From the NCBI RefSeq assembly GCF_000364605.1, contig NZ_KB822583.1:62001-126000 (forward strand): a DNA stretch of 64,000 bases, given 5' to 3'. Source of the stretch: Nocardioides sp. Iso805N. GTDB lineage: Bacteria > Actinomycetota > Actinomycetes > Propionibacteriales > Nocardioidaceae. Numbering within the stretch: the stretch's first letter is position 1; every line of letters starts with the position of its first letter. Below the pieces are notes generated by a model. That model was not told the DNA's origin and ran no database searches. It worked only from the letters and a program-made list of their open reading frames with translations. The translations under genes were made by a program, and so were the position numbers. Shown in pieces: positions 30,137-38,806 of the stretch.

Positions 30137-30987
30137 TGGGTGCGGTGCTCGGGTTGGGCATCGGCATCGGGCTCCTGCTGTGCTGGTCTGCCTTCGTGCT
30201 GCCGCGGACGCATCGCCGTCCCCGCAAGGCCGAGCGCACCGATGCGCTCCTGGCGCGGGCCGGGCTCGGCGCGGTGTCGTCGACGAGCCTGTGGGCGCTG
30301 TGCGTCGCGTGTGCGGGAGTCGCCCTGCTTGTCACCGAGGTCATCACCCATACGCCGCCGATCGCCGTCGTCTTCGCCGCCATCGCCGGATACCTGCCGG
30401 TCGCGGTGCTGATCGGGCGGGCTCGGCGACGACAGCGCGAGTTCGCCGAGGTCTGGCCCGAGGCGGTCGACAACCTCGCCTCGGCCGTGCGGGCAGGACT
30501 CTCGCTGCCCGAGGCCTTGGCCGGGCTGGCGGTGCGCGGGCCGGAGGCGCTGCGGGAGCCGTTCGCGCAGTTCGAGCTCGACTATCAGGTGTCGGGTCGG
30601 TTCGGCGACTGCCTCGACCGGCTCAAGGACAGGCTCGCCGATCCGGTCGGCGATCGCGTGGTGGAGGGGCTGCGCGTCGCCCGTGAGGTGGGCGGCGGAG
30701 AGCTCGGCCGGCTGCTGCGCAACCTGTCGTCCTACCTACGGGCGGAGGCCCGCACCCGTGCCGAGCTCGAGTCCCGCCAGGCCTGGGCGGTCAACGGCGC
30801 CCGGCTGGCGGTGGCGGCGCCGTGGCTTGTACTGGTCTTCCTGTCCTTCCAGCCGGACGTGATCCAACGCTACTCCTCGGCGGCCGGGACGGTGGTCCTC
30901 GCCGGCGGTGCGGCGGCCTGCCTGGTGGCCTATCGGATCATGCAGCGCATCGCCCGGCTGCCCACCGAGCAGAGGATCCTCCGATGA
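30136..30987 (+). CDS. tadB: TadB, Flp pilus inner-membrane platform protein
   Basis: 283 residues. Membrane segments lie near the N-terminus (about 5-20 and 55-90) and C-terminus (about 218-236 and 250-272). They flank a cytosolic type II secretion F (GspF) domain: EFAEVWPEAVDNLASAVRAG, LSLPEALAGLA and LRVAREVGGGELGRLLRNLS. With TadC it forms the platform on which the CpaF ATPase acts to add or remove pilin. The gene is coupled to cpaF and tadC by short overlaps. While cpaF is split, this protein has no motor. Confidence 0.88.
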   Translation: MGAVLGLGIGIGLLLCWSAFVLPRTHRRPRKAERTDALLARAGLGAVSSTSLWALCVACAGVALLVTEVITHTPPIAVVFAAIAGYLPVAVLIGRARRRQREFAEVWPEAVDNLASAVRAGLSLPEALAGLAVRGPEALREPFAQFELDYQVSGRFGDCLDRLKDRLADPVGDRVVEGLRVAREVGGGELGRLLRNLSSYLRAEARTRAELESRQAWAVNGARLAVAAPWLVLVFLSFQPDVIQRYSSAAGTVVLAGGAAACLVAYRIMQRIARLPTEQRILR

Positions 30988-31925
30988 GCGGCGTGCTCGT
31001 CGGCGCAGTTCTCGGAGCGATCGTCGGCGGGGCGCTCCTACTCGTGATCGCTCGGATCGGGGCGATCCGCCGTCCACAGTTCGAGGTGCGGGTGCTGCCC
31101 TACATCCGTGACCTGTCGGCCGGCCCCGTGGCGAAGCGGGCGGCGACGCCCTCCGGGCCGCTACCGCCCGTCGTGGGAGCAGTCTTCGGGCCGGCGCTGC
31201 GCGCTGCTGCTGATGCTGTCGAGCGCGTTCTCGGCGGGGCAGTCTCGGTGCAGCGGAGGCTGGATCGGGCCGCCCTGGACCGCACGGTGCACGACTTCCG
31301 CGTCGAGCAGGTTCTGTGGGGTCTGGTGTGCTTCACCGTCGCCGCGCTCTACGGCTTGCTCCGTGGCCTGAGGGATCCGAGCCATGCCCTTCCGGCGCTG
31401 GTGGTGTGCCTGGTGGCGTTCGTCTTCGGTGTGCTCGCCCGTGACTCCTGGTTGACCACGCAGGTGCGCGATCGCGAGCGGCGGATCGTCGCCGAGTTCC
31501 CGGCCGTCGCCGAGCTGCTGGCGCTGTCCGTCGCGGCGGGCGAGGCCCCGGTCGTCGCCCTGGATCGAGTCGTACGCCGCAGCCAGGGCGAGCTGTCACA
31601 CGACCTCGCGCGCGTGCTCGCCGCCGTCCGGACCGGTCAGCCGGTGGCGGCAGCCTTCGACGACCTGGCGGCGCGCACCGGCCTGCCGCTGGTCGCTCGG
31701 TTCGCCGCAGGCATCGCCGTGGCCGTCGAACGCGGCACCCCACTGGCCGACGTACTGCACGCGCAGGCTGCCGACGTGCGTGAGGCCGGCCGCCGCGAGC
31801 TGATCGAGGTGGCGGCACGAAAGGAGGTCCTGATGATGGTCCCGATCGTCTTCTTCGTGATGCCCACGACGGTGGTCTTTGCGTTCTTCCCAGGCGTCCT
31901 CGGCCTGCATCTGGGCATGTCCTGA
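30984..31925 (+). CDS. tadC: TadC, Flp pilus inner-membrane platform protein
   Basis: 313 residues from ATG 30984 (4-bp overlap with tadB). N-terminal membrane segment (GVLVGAVLGAIVGGALLLVI), a central pair around 115-160, a GspF-type cytosolic domain (FPAVAELLALSVAAGEAPVV; FAAGIAVAVERGTPLADVLH; RRELIEVAARKEVLMM) and a final hydrophobic segment (VPIVFFVMPTTVVFAFFPG). It pairs with TadB. A shift in genes follows: pilin-like, TadE-like and TadG-like proteins. Confidence 0.88.
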   Translation: MSGVLVGAVLGAIVGGALLLVIARIGAIRRPQFEVRVLPYIRDLSAGPVAKRAATPSGPLPPVVGAVFGPALRAAADAVERVLGGAVSVQRRLDRAALDRTVHDFRVEQVLWGLVCFTVAALYGLLRGLRDPSHALPALVVCLVAFVFGVLARDSWLTTQVRDRERRIVAEFPAVAELLALSVAAGEAPVVALDRVVRRSQGELSHDLARVLAAVRTGQPVAAAFDDLAARTGLPLVARFAAGIAVAVERGTPLADVLHAQAADVREAGRRELIEVAARKEVLMMVPIVFFVMPTTVVFAFFPGVLGLHLGMS

Positions 31926-31945
31926 AATCTCGGAAAGGAACACCA

Positions 31946-32134
31946 ATGGACACACTCCTTCTCGCCCTGCTCCGACTGCGGCATCACCTGCTGCGAGAGC
32001 GTGATGATCGCGGCGACGTGCCCGGTTGGGTGCTGGTGGTCGTCATGACGGCAGGCTTGTGTGCCGCCCTCTACGGCGTGGCGAAGGACCAGCTCAACAC
32101 CATGCTCACCAACGCGCTCAACCAAGTGAAATGA
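31946..32134 (+). CDS. Flp-type pilin or pilin-like protein
   Basis: The 62-residue protein has a charged N-terminus (LRLRHHLLRERDDRGD), a single hydrophobic helix (about 28-48, VPGWVLVVVMTAGLCAALYG) and a short C-terminal tail. This matches the small actinobacterial proteins placed between tadC and tadE, taken to be the Flp major pilin. No classical prepilin G/E-Y-T processing site is obvious, so it could instead be a minor component. A good ribosome-binding site (GGAAAGGA) precedes it. The stop overlaps the next start by 4 bp. Confidence 0.7.
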   Translation: MDTLLLALLRLRHHLLRERDDRGDVPGWVLVVVMTAGLCAALYGVAKDQLNTMLTNALNQVK

Positions 32135-32508
32135 GCCGCCGGGAGCGCGGCGCGGCCGTCGTGGACCTCGTGCTGGTCCTGCTCGTGCTGGTGCCGCTGG
32201 TCCTCGGTGCGATGCAGGTCGCGCTCGTGCTCTATGTCCGCAACACGCTGGCCTCGGCGGCTTCCGAGGGCGCGCGCTACGCCGCCACCCTCGGTCACAC
32301 CGACGCCGACGGCGTCGCACGGACCAGGGCGCAGTTGCGCGGTGCCGTCTCGGACCAGTACGCCGCGGACGTCACCGCCTCCGCGGCGTCCATCGACGGC
32401 GCACCGGCGGTGCGGATCACGGTGCGCGCTCACGTGCCGGCGCTGGGGCTCGGTGGGCCGGCCGTGAGACTCACCGTCACCGGGCACGCGATCCGGGAGA
32501 CGCGATGA
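32131..32508 (+). CDS. tadE: TadE-like pseudopilin
   Basis: 125 residues from ATG 32131. The short basic start SRRERGAAVVDLVLVLLVLV has the TadE-type G-A-x-x-x-[DE] arrangement followed by a membrane helix. Then LYVRNTLASAASEGARYAAT, the usual conserved segment, and a beta-rich exterior domain. TadE/TadF pseudopilins are processed by the prepilin peptidase and are needed for Flp pilus assembly. It is coupled by 4-bp overlaps to both neighbours. Confidence 0.82.
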   Translation: MSRRERGAAVVDLVLVLLVLVPLVLGAMQVALVLYVRNTLASAASEGARYAATLGHTDADGVARTRAQLRGAVSDQYAADVTASAASIDGAPAVRITVRAHVPALGLGGPAVRLTVTGHAIRETR

Positions 32509-32996
32509 GGTGGCGGCTCGGGCAGAGATGGGAGCGTGGCAAGGGGGAGCGCGGCAAGGGGGAGCGCGGCAGCGGTCTGATCGAGCTGACCTGGCTCGGC
32601 ATCCTGCTGCTGGTCCCCCTCGTGTGGATCCTGCTGTCGATCTTCGCTGTCCAGCGCGGGGCATTCGCCGTCAGCGGGGCGGCCCGTGCGGCGGGCCGCG
32701 CCTATGTCCTCGCACCCAGCGACGACATCGGTGTCCAGCGGGCCCGGGTGGCGGCGGAGCAGGTGCTCGCCGACCAGGGGATCGAGGACGCTCCGCTGGA
32801 CATCACCGTGAGCTGTACGCCGTACCCGCAGGCCTGTCACAGCGGGACCTCGGTGGTCACCGTGCGCATCGCCAGCAGCATCCGGATCCCGCTGCTGCCG
32901 CTGGTGCTCGGCGGCGGGTCGCCCCGGTTCGCGCTGGACGCCACCCAGGTGGTGCCGGTGGGGCAGTACCAGGAGGTCTCCGATGGCGCCGGGTGA
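32505..32996 (+). CDS. TadE/TadF-like pilus assembly protein
   Basis: 163 residues. A basic leader with an exact small repeat (ERGKGERGKGERGSG, encoded by a 15-bp tandem duplication near 32540-32570) precedes GLIELTWLGILLLVPLVWIL, the TadE-like G-x-x-E plus membrane helix. Then RGAFAVSGAARAAGRAYVLA and an exterior domain with a cysteine pair (VSCTPYPQACHSG). It is the second pseudopilin of the locus and overlaps the TadG-like gene by 14 bp. The repeat lengthens the cytosolic leader and could vary between strains. Confidence 0.75.
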   Translation: MRWRLGQRWERGKGERGKGERGSGLIELTWLGILLLVPLVWILLSIFAVQRGAFAVSGAARAAGRAYVLAPSDDIGVQRARVAAEQVLADQGIEDAPLDITVSCTPYPQACHSGTSVVTVRIASSIRIPLLPLVLGGGSPRFALDATQVVPVGQYQEVSDGAG

Positions 32997-33435
32997 GCGA
33001 CGAGACGAGCGCGGCTCGACGATCCCGCTGATCATCGGCTTCGCACTCGTGCTGGCACTGATGGTGGCGTTCGTCGTCGATGCCACGGCTGCCTACCTCC
33101 GTCGCCAGGCCCTGGACACCCTTGCCGACGGTGCGGCGCTGCAGGGCGCGGATCTCGGGGCGGCCGGCACGGACGTGTACGCCGGCGGCCTCGGCAGCAC
33201 CGACCTCCACCTCACCACGGCCGCTGCGCAGCAAGCCATCGATGCCTATCTCGACGATGTCGGCGCCTATGGGCGCTATCCCGGCCTGATCGCCTCGGTC
33301 ACGATCGACGCGGCCGGTCAGCGGGTGCGCGTCCACCTGCACGCCCCGTTGCACCTACCGCTCAGCATGCCCGGCTCGCCCGCGCATCCGAGTGTCGGTG
33401 CCGAGGGCGAGGCGTCCGTGGTGGTCGATCGCTGA
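32983..33435 (+). CDS. TadG-like pilus assembly protein
   Basis: 150 residues: MAPGERRDERGSTIPLIIGF, the basic-then-G-S-T/G-S-x motif and membrane helix of Flp pilus assembly TadG N-terminal domains. LRRQALDTLADGAALQGA and a small exterior region without the von Willebrand domain of full-length TadG follow. It is the last gene of the tad operon. A 102-bp spacer separates it from the secreted lamin-tail protein. Confidence 0.75.
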   Translation: MAPGERRDERGSTIPLIIGFALVLALMVAFVVDATAAYLRRQALDTLADGAALQGADLGAAGTDVYAGGLGSTDLHLTTAAAQQAIDAYLDDVGAYGRYPGLIASVTIDAAGQRVRVHLHAPLHLPLSMPGSPAHPSVGAEGEASVVVDR

Positions 33436-33537
33436 TGCCGCGTCTTCAGGTGGAGTTCGAGAAGGCGTCACCTGGACTTTGCCGACCGCCACCAGGATGC
33501 GGAGGTCCATCTCGGGCCGCCCATCTCAAGGATCGAT

Positions 33538-36500
33538 GTGAAATCGCTTCGTCGTGTCCTGGCCGTCGTACCGGCCGCCTGTCTCGGTCTCGCTGGAGCC
33601 GCGGCCATCGCGCCGCCGGCCCATGCCGCGGGAGCAGACATCCAGATCACCGAGATCGCCTACGGCGGTCTCGCGGCCGGTGCCAACGGTGGGGACGGTG
33701 AGTACGTCGAGATCACCAACGAGGGCGACACCGCACAGGACCTGACGGGTTGGTCCTACGCCACGGGCACGGCGGCGCCGGCGACCGGTGGTGCTGTCAG
33801 CCTTGCCGGGCTGGGCACGCTCGCCCCGGGCGCGTCGGCCATCATCACCGACCTCAGTGCGGCGGAGTTCCGCGCGGAGTGGGGCCTCAAGTCCTCGGTC
33901 CAGGTGCTCGACAACGCCAAGGCGGCAACGCTGAACAGCGGGCCGAGCGCGGCGTGGGTGCTCGACGGCAGCAACGCCGTGATCGATGACGTCACCTACG
34001 TCAAGAACGGTTTCGCGGGCAAGGGCGTGGCCAAGGACGCGACCAGCGCGACGAGCAGCCAGGATCTGTCGACCGGCTGGGTCAACGCCGCGGTGGGCGA
34101 CTCCGAGGGCTCGTGGACCAGCGCCAGCGGCGCAGTGGGCTCGCCGGGTGCCTCGACGTACGGCACCGGCACGCCTGCGAGCGTGCGGGCCTCCGATCTG
34201 CAGATCACCGAGATCGCCTACGGTGGCAAGGTCGCCAGCTCGGCCAACACCGGCGCCGATGGCGAGTACGTCGAGATCACCAACGAGGGCAAGGGCTCCC
34301 AGGACCTGACGGGCTGGACCTACGACACCGGCGCCACCCAGCCGACGGCCGGGGCGGGCATCGCGCTCTCCGGCACGTTGGCGCCCGGTCAGTCGCTGAT
34401 CGTGACCGACGTGACCGCGGCTGAGTTCCGTGCCGAGTGGGGCTTGAAGTCGTCGGTCCAGGTCATCTCCAACAACAAGACCCACACCCTCAACGGCGGC
34501 CCGAACGGCGCCTACGTGTTCGACGCCGGCGGCACGGTGGCCGATCAGGTCGCCTACCTCAGCGGAGCCTTCGCGGGCGGCAAGGGCTCCGCCAAGACCA
34601 CGGCTGCGGCGACGAGCTCGCAGGACCTGGCCACCGGGTGGACCGACGAGACCGTCGGCGACGCCGAGGGCTCGTGGACCAGTGCCAGCGGCGCGGTCGG
34701 CTCACCGGGCGCCTCGACGTACGGGACCAGCACGCCGGCGAGCGTGCGCACCGCCACCGTCGTCGAGGACCCGCACAGCGTGCTGAAGATCAGCGCCGTG
34801 GACGCGACCGCAGGCGCCGTCACGCTGCACAACACCGGCACCAGTGACCACGACATCTCCGGCTGGACGATCCAGGACGCCGCCGGGACCGTCGTCACCA
34901 TCCCGGCCGGCAGCACCCTGACCGCCGGCGCGTCGCAGACCTTCACCGCGACGACCAACACGTTCGACGTGGGCACCGACACCGCCAAGCTGTACGACGG
35001 CACGACCCTGGTCGACTCGAGCGCCTGGAACGCCGACCCCAACTGGGCGGACGTGACCATCAACGAGGTCTCCTCGGACAACGCGACCGCGGCCCAGGTG
35101 ACCGCGGGCGATCCGATGGGGGATGCCATCGAGCTCTACAACAAGGGCGACGCGGCAGTCGACCTGACCGGCTGGAAGCAGATCGACAGCGGTGCGGCCA
35201 GCGCGGCCACGACGTTCGGACCGATCTACGTCAACGGCTCGACCACAGCCGCCAGCACCATGACGATCCCGGCGCACAGCTACGCCGTCTTCTCCTCGAA
35301 GGCCGGCCTGAGCAGCGGCGGGGACGGCGTCAAGCTCTACCTGCCCGACGGCACGCTCGTCGACAGCCTCACCTACGGCGCCGGCGAGGCCGGGATCGAC
35401 GAGGCCGCGGACCCCGACAACACGGTCAGGTCCGTGGCGGCCTGCCCCGACGGCAGTCACACCTACCTCAAGGTGACCTCCTACAGCTTCGGCGCCAGCA
35501 ACACCGCCGCGTGCGCCACCGGCGTCGCGCTGGGCGACTCCACCGGCCCGACCAGCGACGTACCGTGCACGACCGAGGCACCCAGCGCGACCACCGATCC
35601 GGTCACCGGTGCGGTCGCCTGGCCGGGCAGCCAGGACGTCGCCGTCGCCGATGGCGTCTGCGCCTGGGATGGCGGCGGCACCCAGCAGGACCTCTCCGGC
35701 CTGGTCTTCGACCCGACGGACCCGAACACCCTGTGGGCGGTGAAGAACAAGAGCGTCGTCTACAAGCTGACCAAGGCCGACGGCATCTGGCAGAAGGTCA
35801 CCACGGACGGGTGGGCGAACGGCAAGAACATCACCTTCCCCGGCGGCACGGGGCTGCCCGACTCCGAGGGCATGACGGTCGGCCCCGACGGCGCGCTCTA
35901 CGTCACCACCGAGCGTGACAACGCGAACAACAGCGTCCCGCTCGACACCGTCCTGCGCTTCGACCCGACCGGCTCGGGTACGACGCTGACCGCCACCGAC
36001 GAGTGGAACCTCACCTCCGACCTCTTCGCGGCCGATGACTCCGCCGACGCCAACCTCGGCTTCGAGGGCGTCACCTACGTGCCGGACAGCTACCTGACGG
36101 CCAACGGTTTCATCGACGACCACACCCACGCCGCCTACGACCCGTCGACGTACCCGACGAAGAAGACCGCCGGGCTCTTCTTCGCGGCGGTCGAGAAGAC
36201 GGGGCACCTGGAGGCCTACGCGCTCAACAGCGACCACACGTTCACCCGGGTGGCCGACATCGCGACCGGCATGGCCGGGGTGATGGACGTGTCCTACGAC
36301 GCCGACCTGCACCGGATCTGGGCGCAGTGCGACAACACCTGCGGGGTGTCCCTGACACTGCTCAAGGTCGGGTTCGACGGGCACTTCACGCCGGAGAAGC
36401 ACTTCGCCCGCCCGGCCGGGCTGCCGGACAACAACCTCGAGGGCTTCGCGGTCGCGCCGGTCTCGACGGCGGTGAACGGCCAGCGCGAGGCGGTGTGGTC

Positions 36501-37410
36501 GGACGACGGCAACTTCGGCACCAGCAGCACAGGTGTCGCGACGCTCGCCGCCGACGGCGGCCACTCGCTGTGGACCGGCCTCATGAACGTCGACCTGAAC
36601 CTCGGCGCCCAGGGGTACGACGCGACCAAGCCGGTGATCGTCGCCCACGCGGACCCGGCTCCGAACACGGCCGGCTGGAACAACACGACCGTGACCGTGA
36701 GCTATACGTGCACCGACGCGGGATCGGGTGTCGACACCGCCGCCAGTGACCTCGCCTCCGACGTGCTCACCACGAGCGGCACCGCGACCGCGACGTGTGT
36801 GGACCTGGCGGGCAACAGCGCCGCCGCGAGTTACACGGCGAAGATCGACACCGTCGCGCCCAGTGCCTCGGCCATCACGGTCTCCGGGCCTTCGACGGTC
36901 GACAGCGGCGCGGTGAGCTTCACCTTCGGCTCCTCCGAGGCCGACGTGGTGTCCTACCGCTGCAAGCTCGAGGGCACCGACGCCGGCTTCGTCGCCTGCT
37001 CGGCGTACGCCAGGAGCGGTCTGGCGGTGGGCCCCTACACCCTCGAGGTGGAGGCGGTCGACCAGGCCGGCAACGTCAGCGCCCCGGTGGAGCACGCCTT
37101 CTCGGTGGTGGCCAAGTCGTCCACCGGCGGGACCACGCCGACAAAGCCGACCAAGCCGGTCGTGATCCACCCGGTCAGCGGCAAGTCCAAGGTCGGCAAG
37201 AAGCTGAAGGTCACCGTCTCGGTGCCCCGCGGTGCGACCGTCACCTACCAGTGGTACGCCGGCGGCAAGAAGATCAAGCACGCCACCAAGAGCTCGCTGA
37301 AGCTGACCAAGGCTCTGAAGCACAAGTTGATCCGGGTCAAGGTCGTGGTGCGGGTGCCGGGTCAGGCTCCGGTGGTGAAGACGCTGAAGGTGAGCAAGCC
37401 GATCCGCTAG
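33538..37410 (+). CDS. Large secreted lamin-tail-domain protein with phytase-like esterase domain
   Basis: 1290 residues from GTG 33538, with a signal peptide (LAVVPAACLGLAGAAAIAPP, cleavage after AHA). Two near-identical lamin-tail domain (LTD) repeats lie at about 34-215 and 220-404 (ITEIAYGG, GEYVEITNEG, DLTGW, EFRAEWGLKSSVQV). Two more diverged LTD-like segments follow to about 660. A beta-propeller esterase-like-of-phytase region (about 716-1030, SGLVFDPTDPNTLWAV, NLEGFAVAPV) is next, then Ig-like segments. The lysine-rich C-terminal domain contains VTYQWYAGGKKIKHA. The protein is extracellular or surface-bound. LTDs are often found with secreted nucleases or DNA-binding proteins, but the ligand here is unknown. 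Confidence 0.8.
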   Translation: MKSLRRVLAVVPAACLGLAGAAAIAPPAHAAGADIQITEIAYGGLAAGANGGDGEYVEITNEGDTAQDLTGWSYATGTAAPATGGAVSLAGLGTLAPGASAIITDLSAAEFRAEWGLKSSVQVLDNAKAATLNSGPSAAWVLDGSNAVIDDVTYVKNGFAGKGVAKDATSATSSQDLSTGWVNAAVGDSEGSWTSASGAVGSPGASTYGTGTPASVRASDLQITEIAYGGKVASSANTGADGEYVEITNEGKGSQDLTGWTYDTGATQPTAGAGIALSGTLAPGQSLIVTDVTAAEFRAEWGLKSSVQVISNNKTHTLNGGPNGAYVFDAGGTVADQVAYLSGAFAGGKGSAKTTAAATSSQDLATGWTDETVGDAEGSWTSASGAVGSPGASTYGTSTPASVRTATVVEDPHSVLKISAVDATAGAVTLHNTGTSDHDISGWTIQDAAGTVVTIPAGSTLTAGASQTFTATTNTFDVGTDTAKLYDGTTLVDSSAWNADPNWADVTINEVSSDNATAAQVTAGDPMGDAIELYNKGDAAVDLTGWKQIDSGAASAATTFGPIYVNGSTTAASTMTIPAHSYAVFSSKAGLSSGGDGVKLYLPDGTLVDSLTYGAGEAGIDEAADPDNTVRSVAACPDGSHTYLKVTSYSFGASNTAACATGVALGDSTGPTSDVPCTTEAPSATTDPVTGAVAWPGSQDVAVADGVCAWDGGGTQQDLSGLVFDPTDPNTLWAVKNKSVVYKLTKADGIWQKVTTDGWANGKNITFPGGTGLPDSEGMTVGPDGALYVTTERDNANNSVPLDTVLRFDPTGSGTTLTATDEWNLTSDLFAADDSADANLGFEGVTYVPDSYLTANGFIDDHTHAAYDPSTYPTKKTAGLFFAAVEKTGHLEAYALNSDHTFTRVADIATGMAGVMDVSYDADLHRIWAQCDNTCGVSLTLLKVGFDGHFTPEKHFARPAGLPDNNLEGFAVAPVSTAVNGQREAVWSDDGNFGTSSTGVATLAADGGHSLWTGLMNVDLNLGAQGYDATKPVIVAHADPAPNTAGWNNTTVTVSYTCTDAGSGVDTAASDLASDVLTTSGTATATCVDLAGNSAAASYTAKIDTVAPSASAITVSGPSTVDSGAVSFTFGSSEADVVSYRCKLEGTDAGFVACSAYARSGLAVGPYTLEVEAVDQAGNVSAPVEHAFSVVAKSSTGGTTPTKPTKPVVIHPVSGKSKVGKKLKVTVSVPRGATVTYQWYAGGKKIKHATKSSLKLTKALKHKLIRVKVVVRVPGQAPVVKTLKVSKPIR

Positions 37411-37467
37411 CCGCTGATCGAGCGTGGATTGAGGCGGCGCCACGGGGACGCACTAACCTTGGTCCCC

Positions 37468-38586
37468 GTGGCAGCCACCGACTTCGACGCCGAGATCAAG
37501 CAGCTCCAGGCGACCCTCCACACGATCGAGCAGGTCCTCGACCTGCCCGCGATGAAGACCGAGGTCGCCGACCTCGAGAACCAGGTGGCCGCTCCCGACC
37601 TCTGGGACGACCAGGCCAACGCGCAGAAGGTCACCGGCCGGCTCTCCCTCCTGCAGGGCGAGGTCGAGCGCTTCGAGCAGCTGGCGAGCCGGGTCGAGGA
37701 CCTCGGCGTACTCGCCGAGCTCGCCCAGGAGGAGGCCGACGCCGACACCCTGGCCGAGGCCGAGTCCGAGCTCGGCCGGGTCAAGAAGGACGTCGAGGCA
37801 CTCGAGGTCCGCACCCTGCTCTCCGGCGAGTACGACGCCCGCGAGGCGATCATGACGATCCGCTCCGGCGCCGGTGGTGTCGACGCGGCGGACTTCGCCG
37901 AGACGCTGATGCGGATGTACACGCGCTGGGCCGAGCAGCACAAGTACCCCGTCGAGGTCTTCGACGTCTCCTACGCGGAGGAGGCGGGCATCAAGTCCGC
38001 CGAGTTCGCGATCCACGCGCCCTACGCCTACGGCACGCTCTCGGTCGAGGCCGGCACCCACCGGCTCGTCCGGATCAGCCCGTTCGACAACCAGGGTCGC
38101 CGGCAGACGTCGTTCGCGGCTGTCGAGGTGGTGCCGGTGCTGGAGCAGACCGACGAGATCGAGATCGACGAGAACGACGTCCGCACCGACGTCTTCCGCT
38201 CCGGTGGTCCCGGCGGCCAGTCGGTCAACACGACCGACTCCGCTGTCCGCCTGACCCACATCCCGACCGGCATCGTGGTCAGCTGCCAGAACGAGAAGTC
38301 GCAGCTGCAGAACAAGGCCTCCGCGATGGTCGTCCTCAAGGCCAAGCTCTTGGCGAGGAAGAAGGCCGAGGAGGCCGCGCTCAAGAAGGACCTCAAGGGC
38401 GACGTGGCCGCGAGCTGGGGCGACCAGATGCGCAACTACGTGCTCAACCCCTACCAGATCGTCAAGGACCTGCGGACCGGCTACGAGACCGGCAACCCGA
38501 CCTCGGTCTTCGACGGCGACCTGGACCCGTTCCTGGAGGCCGGCATCCGCTGGCGCCGGGGTGCGGACCGAGCGTCGGCCAACTGA
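37468..38586 (+). CDS. prfB: Peptide chain release factor 2
   Basis: 372 residues from GTG 37468. The N-terminal helical domain begins [20 protein letters not shown]. The PCRF domain includes [14 protein letters not shown]. The peptidyl-transferase-contacting GGQ motif lies in [15 protein letters not shown], and the C-terminus is basic. It releases proteins at UGA and UAA codons. The coding frame is continuous, with no internal UGA frameshift near the start, as is usual in actinobacteria. It heads the conserved prfB-ftsE-ftsX neighbourhood, interrupted here by two reverse-strand genes. Three hairpins follow the stop. Confidence 0.95.
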   Translation: MAATDFDAEIKQLQATLHTIEQVLDLPAMKTEVADLENQVAAPDLWDDQANAQKVTGRLSLLQGEVERFEQLASRVEDLGVLAELAQEEADADTLAEAESELGRVKKDVEALEVRTLLSGEYDAREAIMTIRSGAGGVDAADFAETLMRMYTRWAEQHKYPVEVFDVSYAEEAGIKSAEFAIHAPYAYGTLSVEAGTHRLVRISPFDNQGRRQTSFAAVEVVPVLEQTDEIEIDENDVRTDVFRSGGPGGQSVNTTDSAVRLTHIPTGIVVSCQNEKSQLQNKASAMVVLKAKLLARKKAEEAALKKDLKGDVAASWGDQMRNYVLNPYQIVKDLRTGYETGNPTSVFDGDLDPFLEAGIRWRRGADRASAN

Positions 38587-38591
38587 TTTTT

Positions 38592-38658
38592 GGGATAGTC
38601 CGGGGCGCAAATCACGCCTACTGGCCAGTAGTCCCTGATTTCCGCCCCGGACTATCCC
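38592..38658. terminator. 67-bp nested inverted repeat after prfB
   Basis: The outer arms GGGATAGTCCGGGGCG (38592-38607) and CGCCCCGGACTATCCC (38643-38658) are perfect. Inside are AAATCA/TGATTT and the exact palindrome CTACTGGCCAGTAG, so nearly the whole stretch folds on itself. It lies 5 bp after the prfB stop and is the first of three consecutive hairpins. Confidence 0.7.
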
Positions 38659-38670
38659 TTCGACCACGCA

Positions 38671-38710
38671 ACAGAGCCGCGACCCCCATCCCAAAGGGTC
38701 GCGGCCCTGT
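38671..38710. terminator. Second hairpin after prfB
   Basis: ACAGAGCCGCGACCC (38671-38685) pairs with GGGTCGCGGCCCTGT (38696-38710) with one mismatch; the loop is 10 nt. It follows the first inverted repeat by 12 bp. Confidence 0.6.
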
Positions 38711-38743
38711 GGCACTCACCGCCCCTTGAAGCGGGTGAGTGCC
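38711..38743. terminator. Third hairpin, facing the convergent ABC gene
   Basis: GGCACTCACC (38711-38720) and GGTGAGTGCC (38734-38743) pair perfectly. It abuts the second hairpin and lies 64 bp from the end of the convergent ABC ATPase gene, so it may terminate that transcript. Confidence 0.6.
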
Positions 38744-38806
38744 GGACCGCGGGCTGCTCTGACCCAGCCGCGGCATCGGCGTGCGTGACGCCGTGATCTC
38801 GGGCCG

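Noticed and set aside
33435..33701. 88-residue forward frame between the tad operon and the lamin-tail gene
   Set aside because: Arg/Ser/Gly-rich and largely overlapping the lamin-tail signal peptide in another frame; no ribosome-binding site or motif.
34702..37443. 913-residue reverse-strand frame opposite the lamin-tail protein
   Set aside because: Same shadow effect of high-GC codon bias; no motif, no ribosome-binding site, and fully antisense to a protein with repeated domains and a signal peptide.
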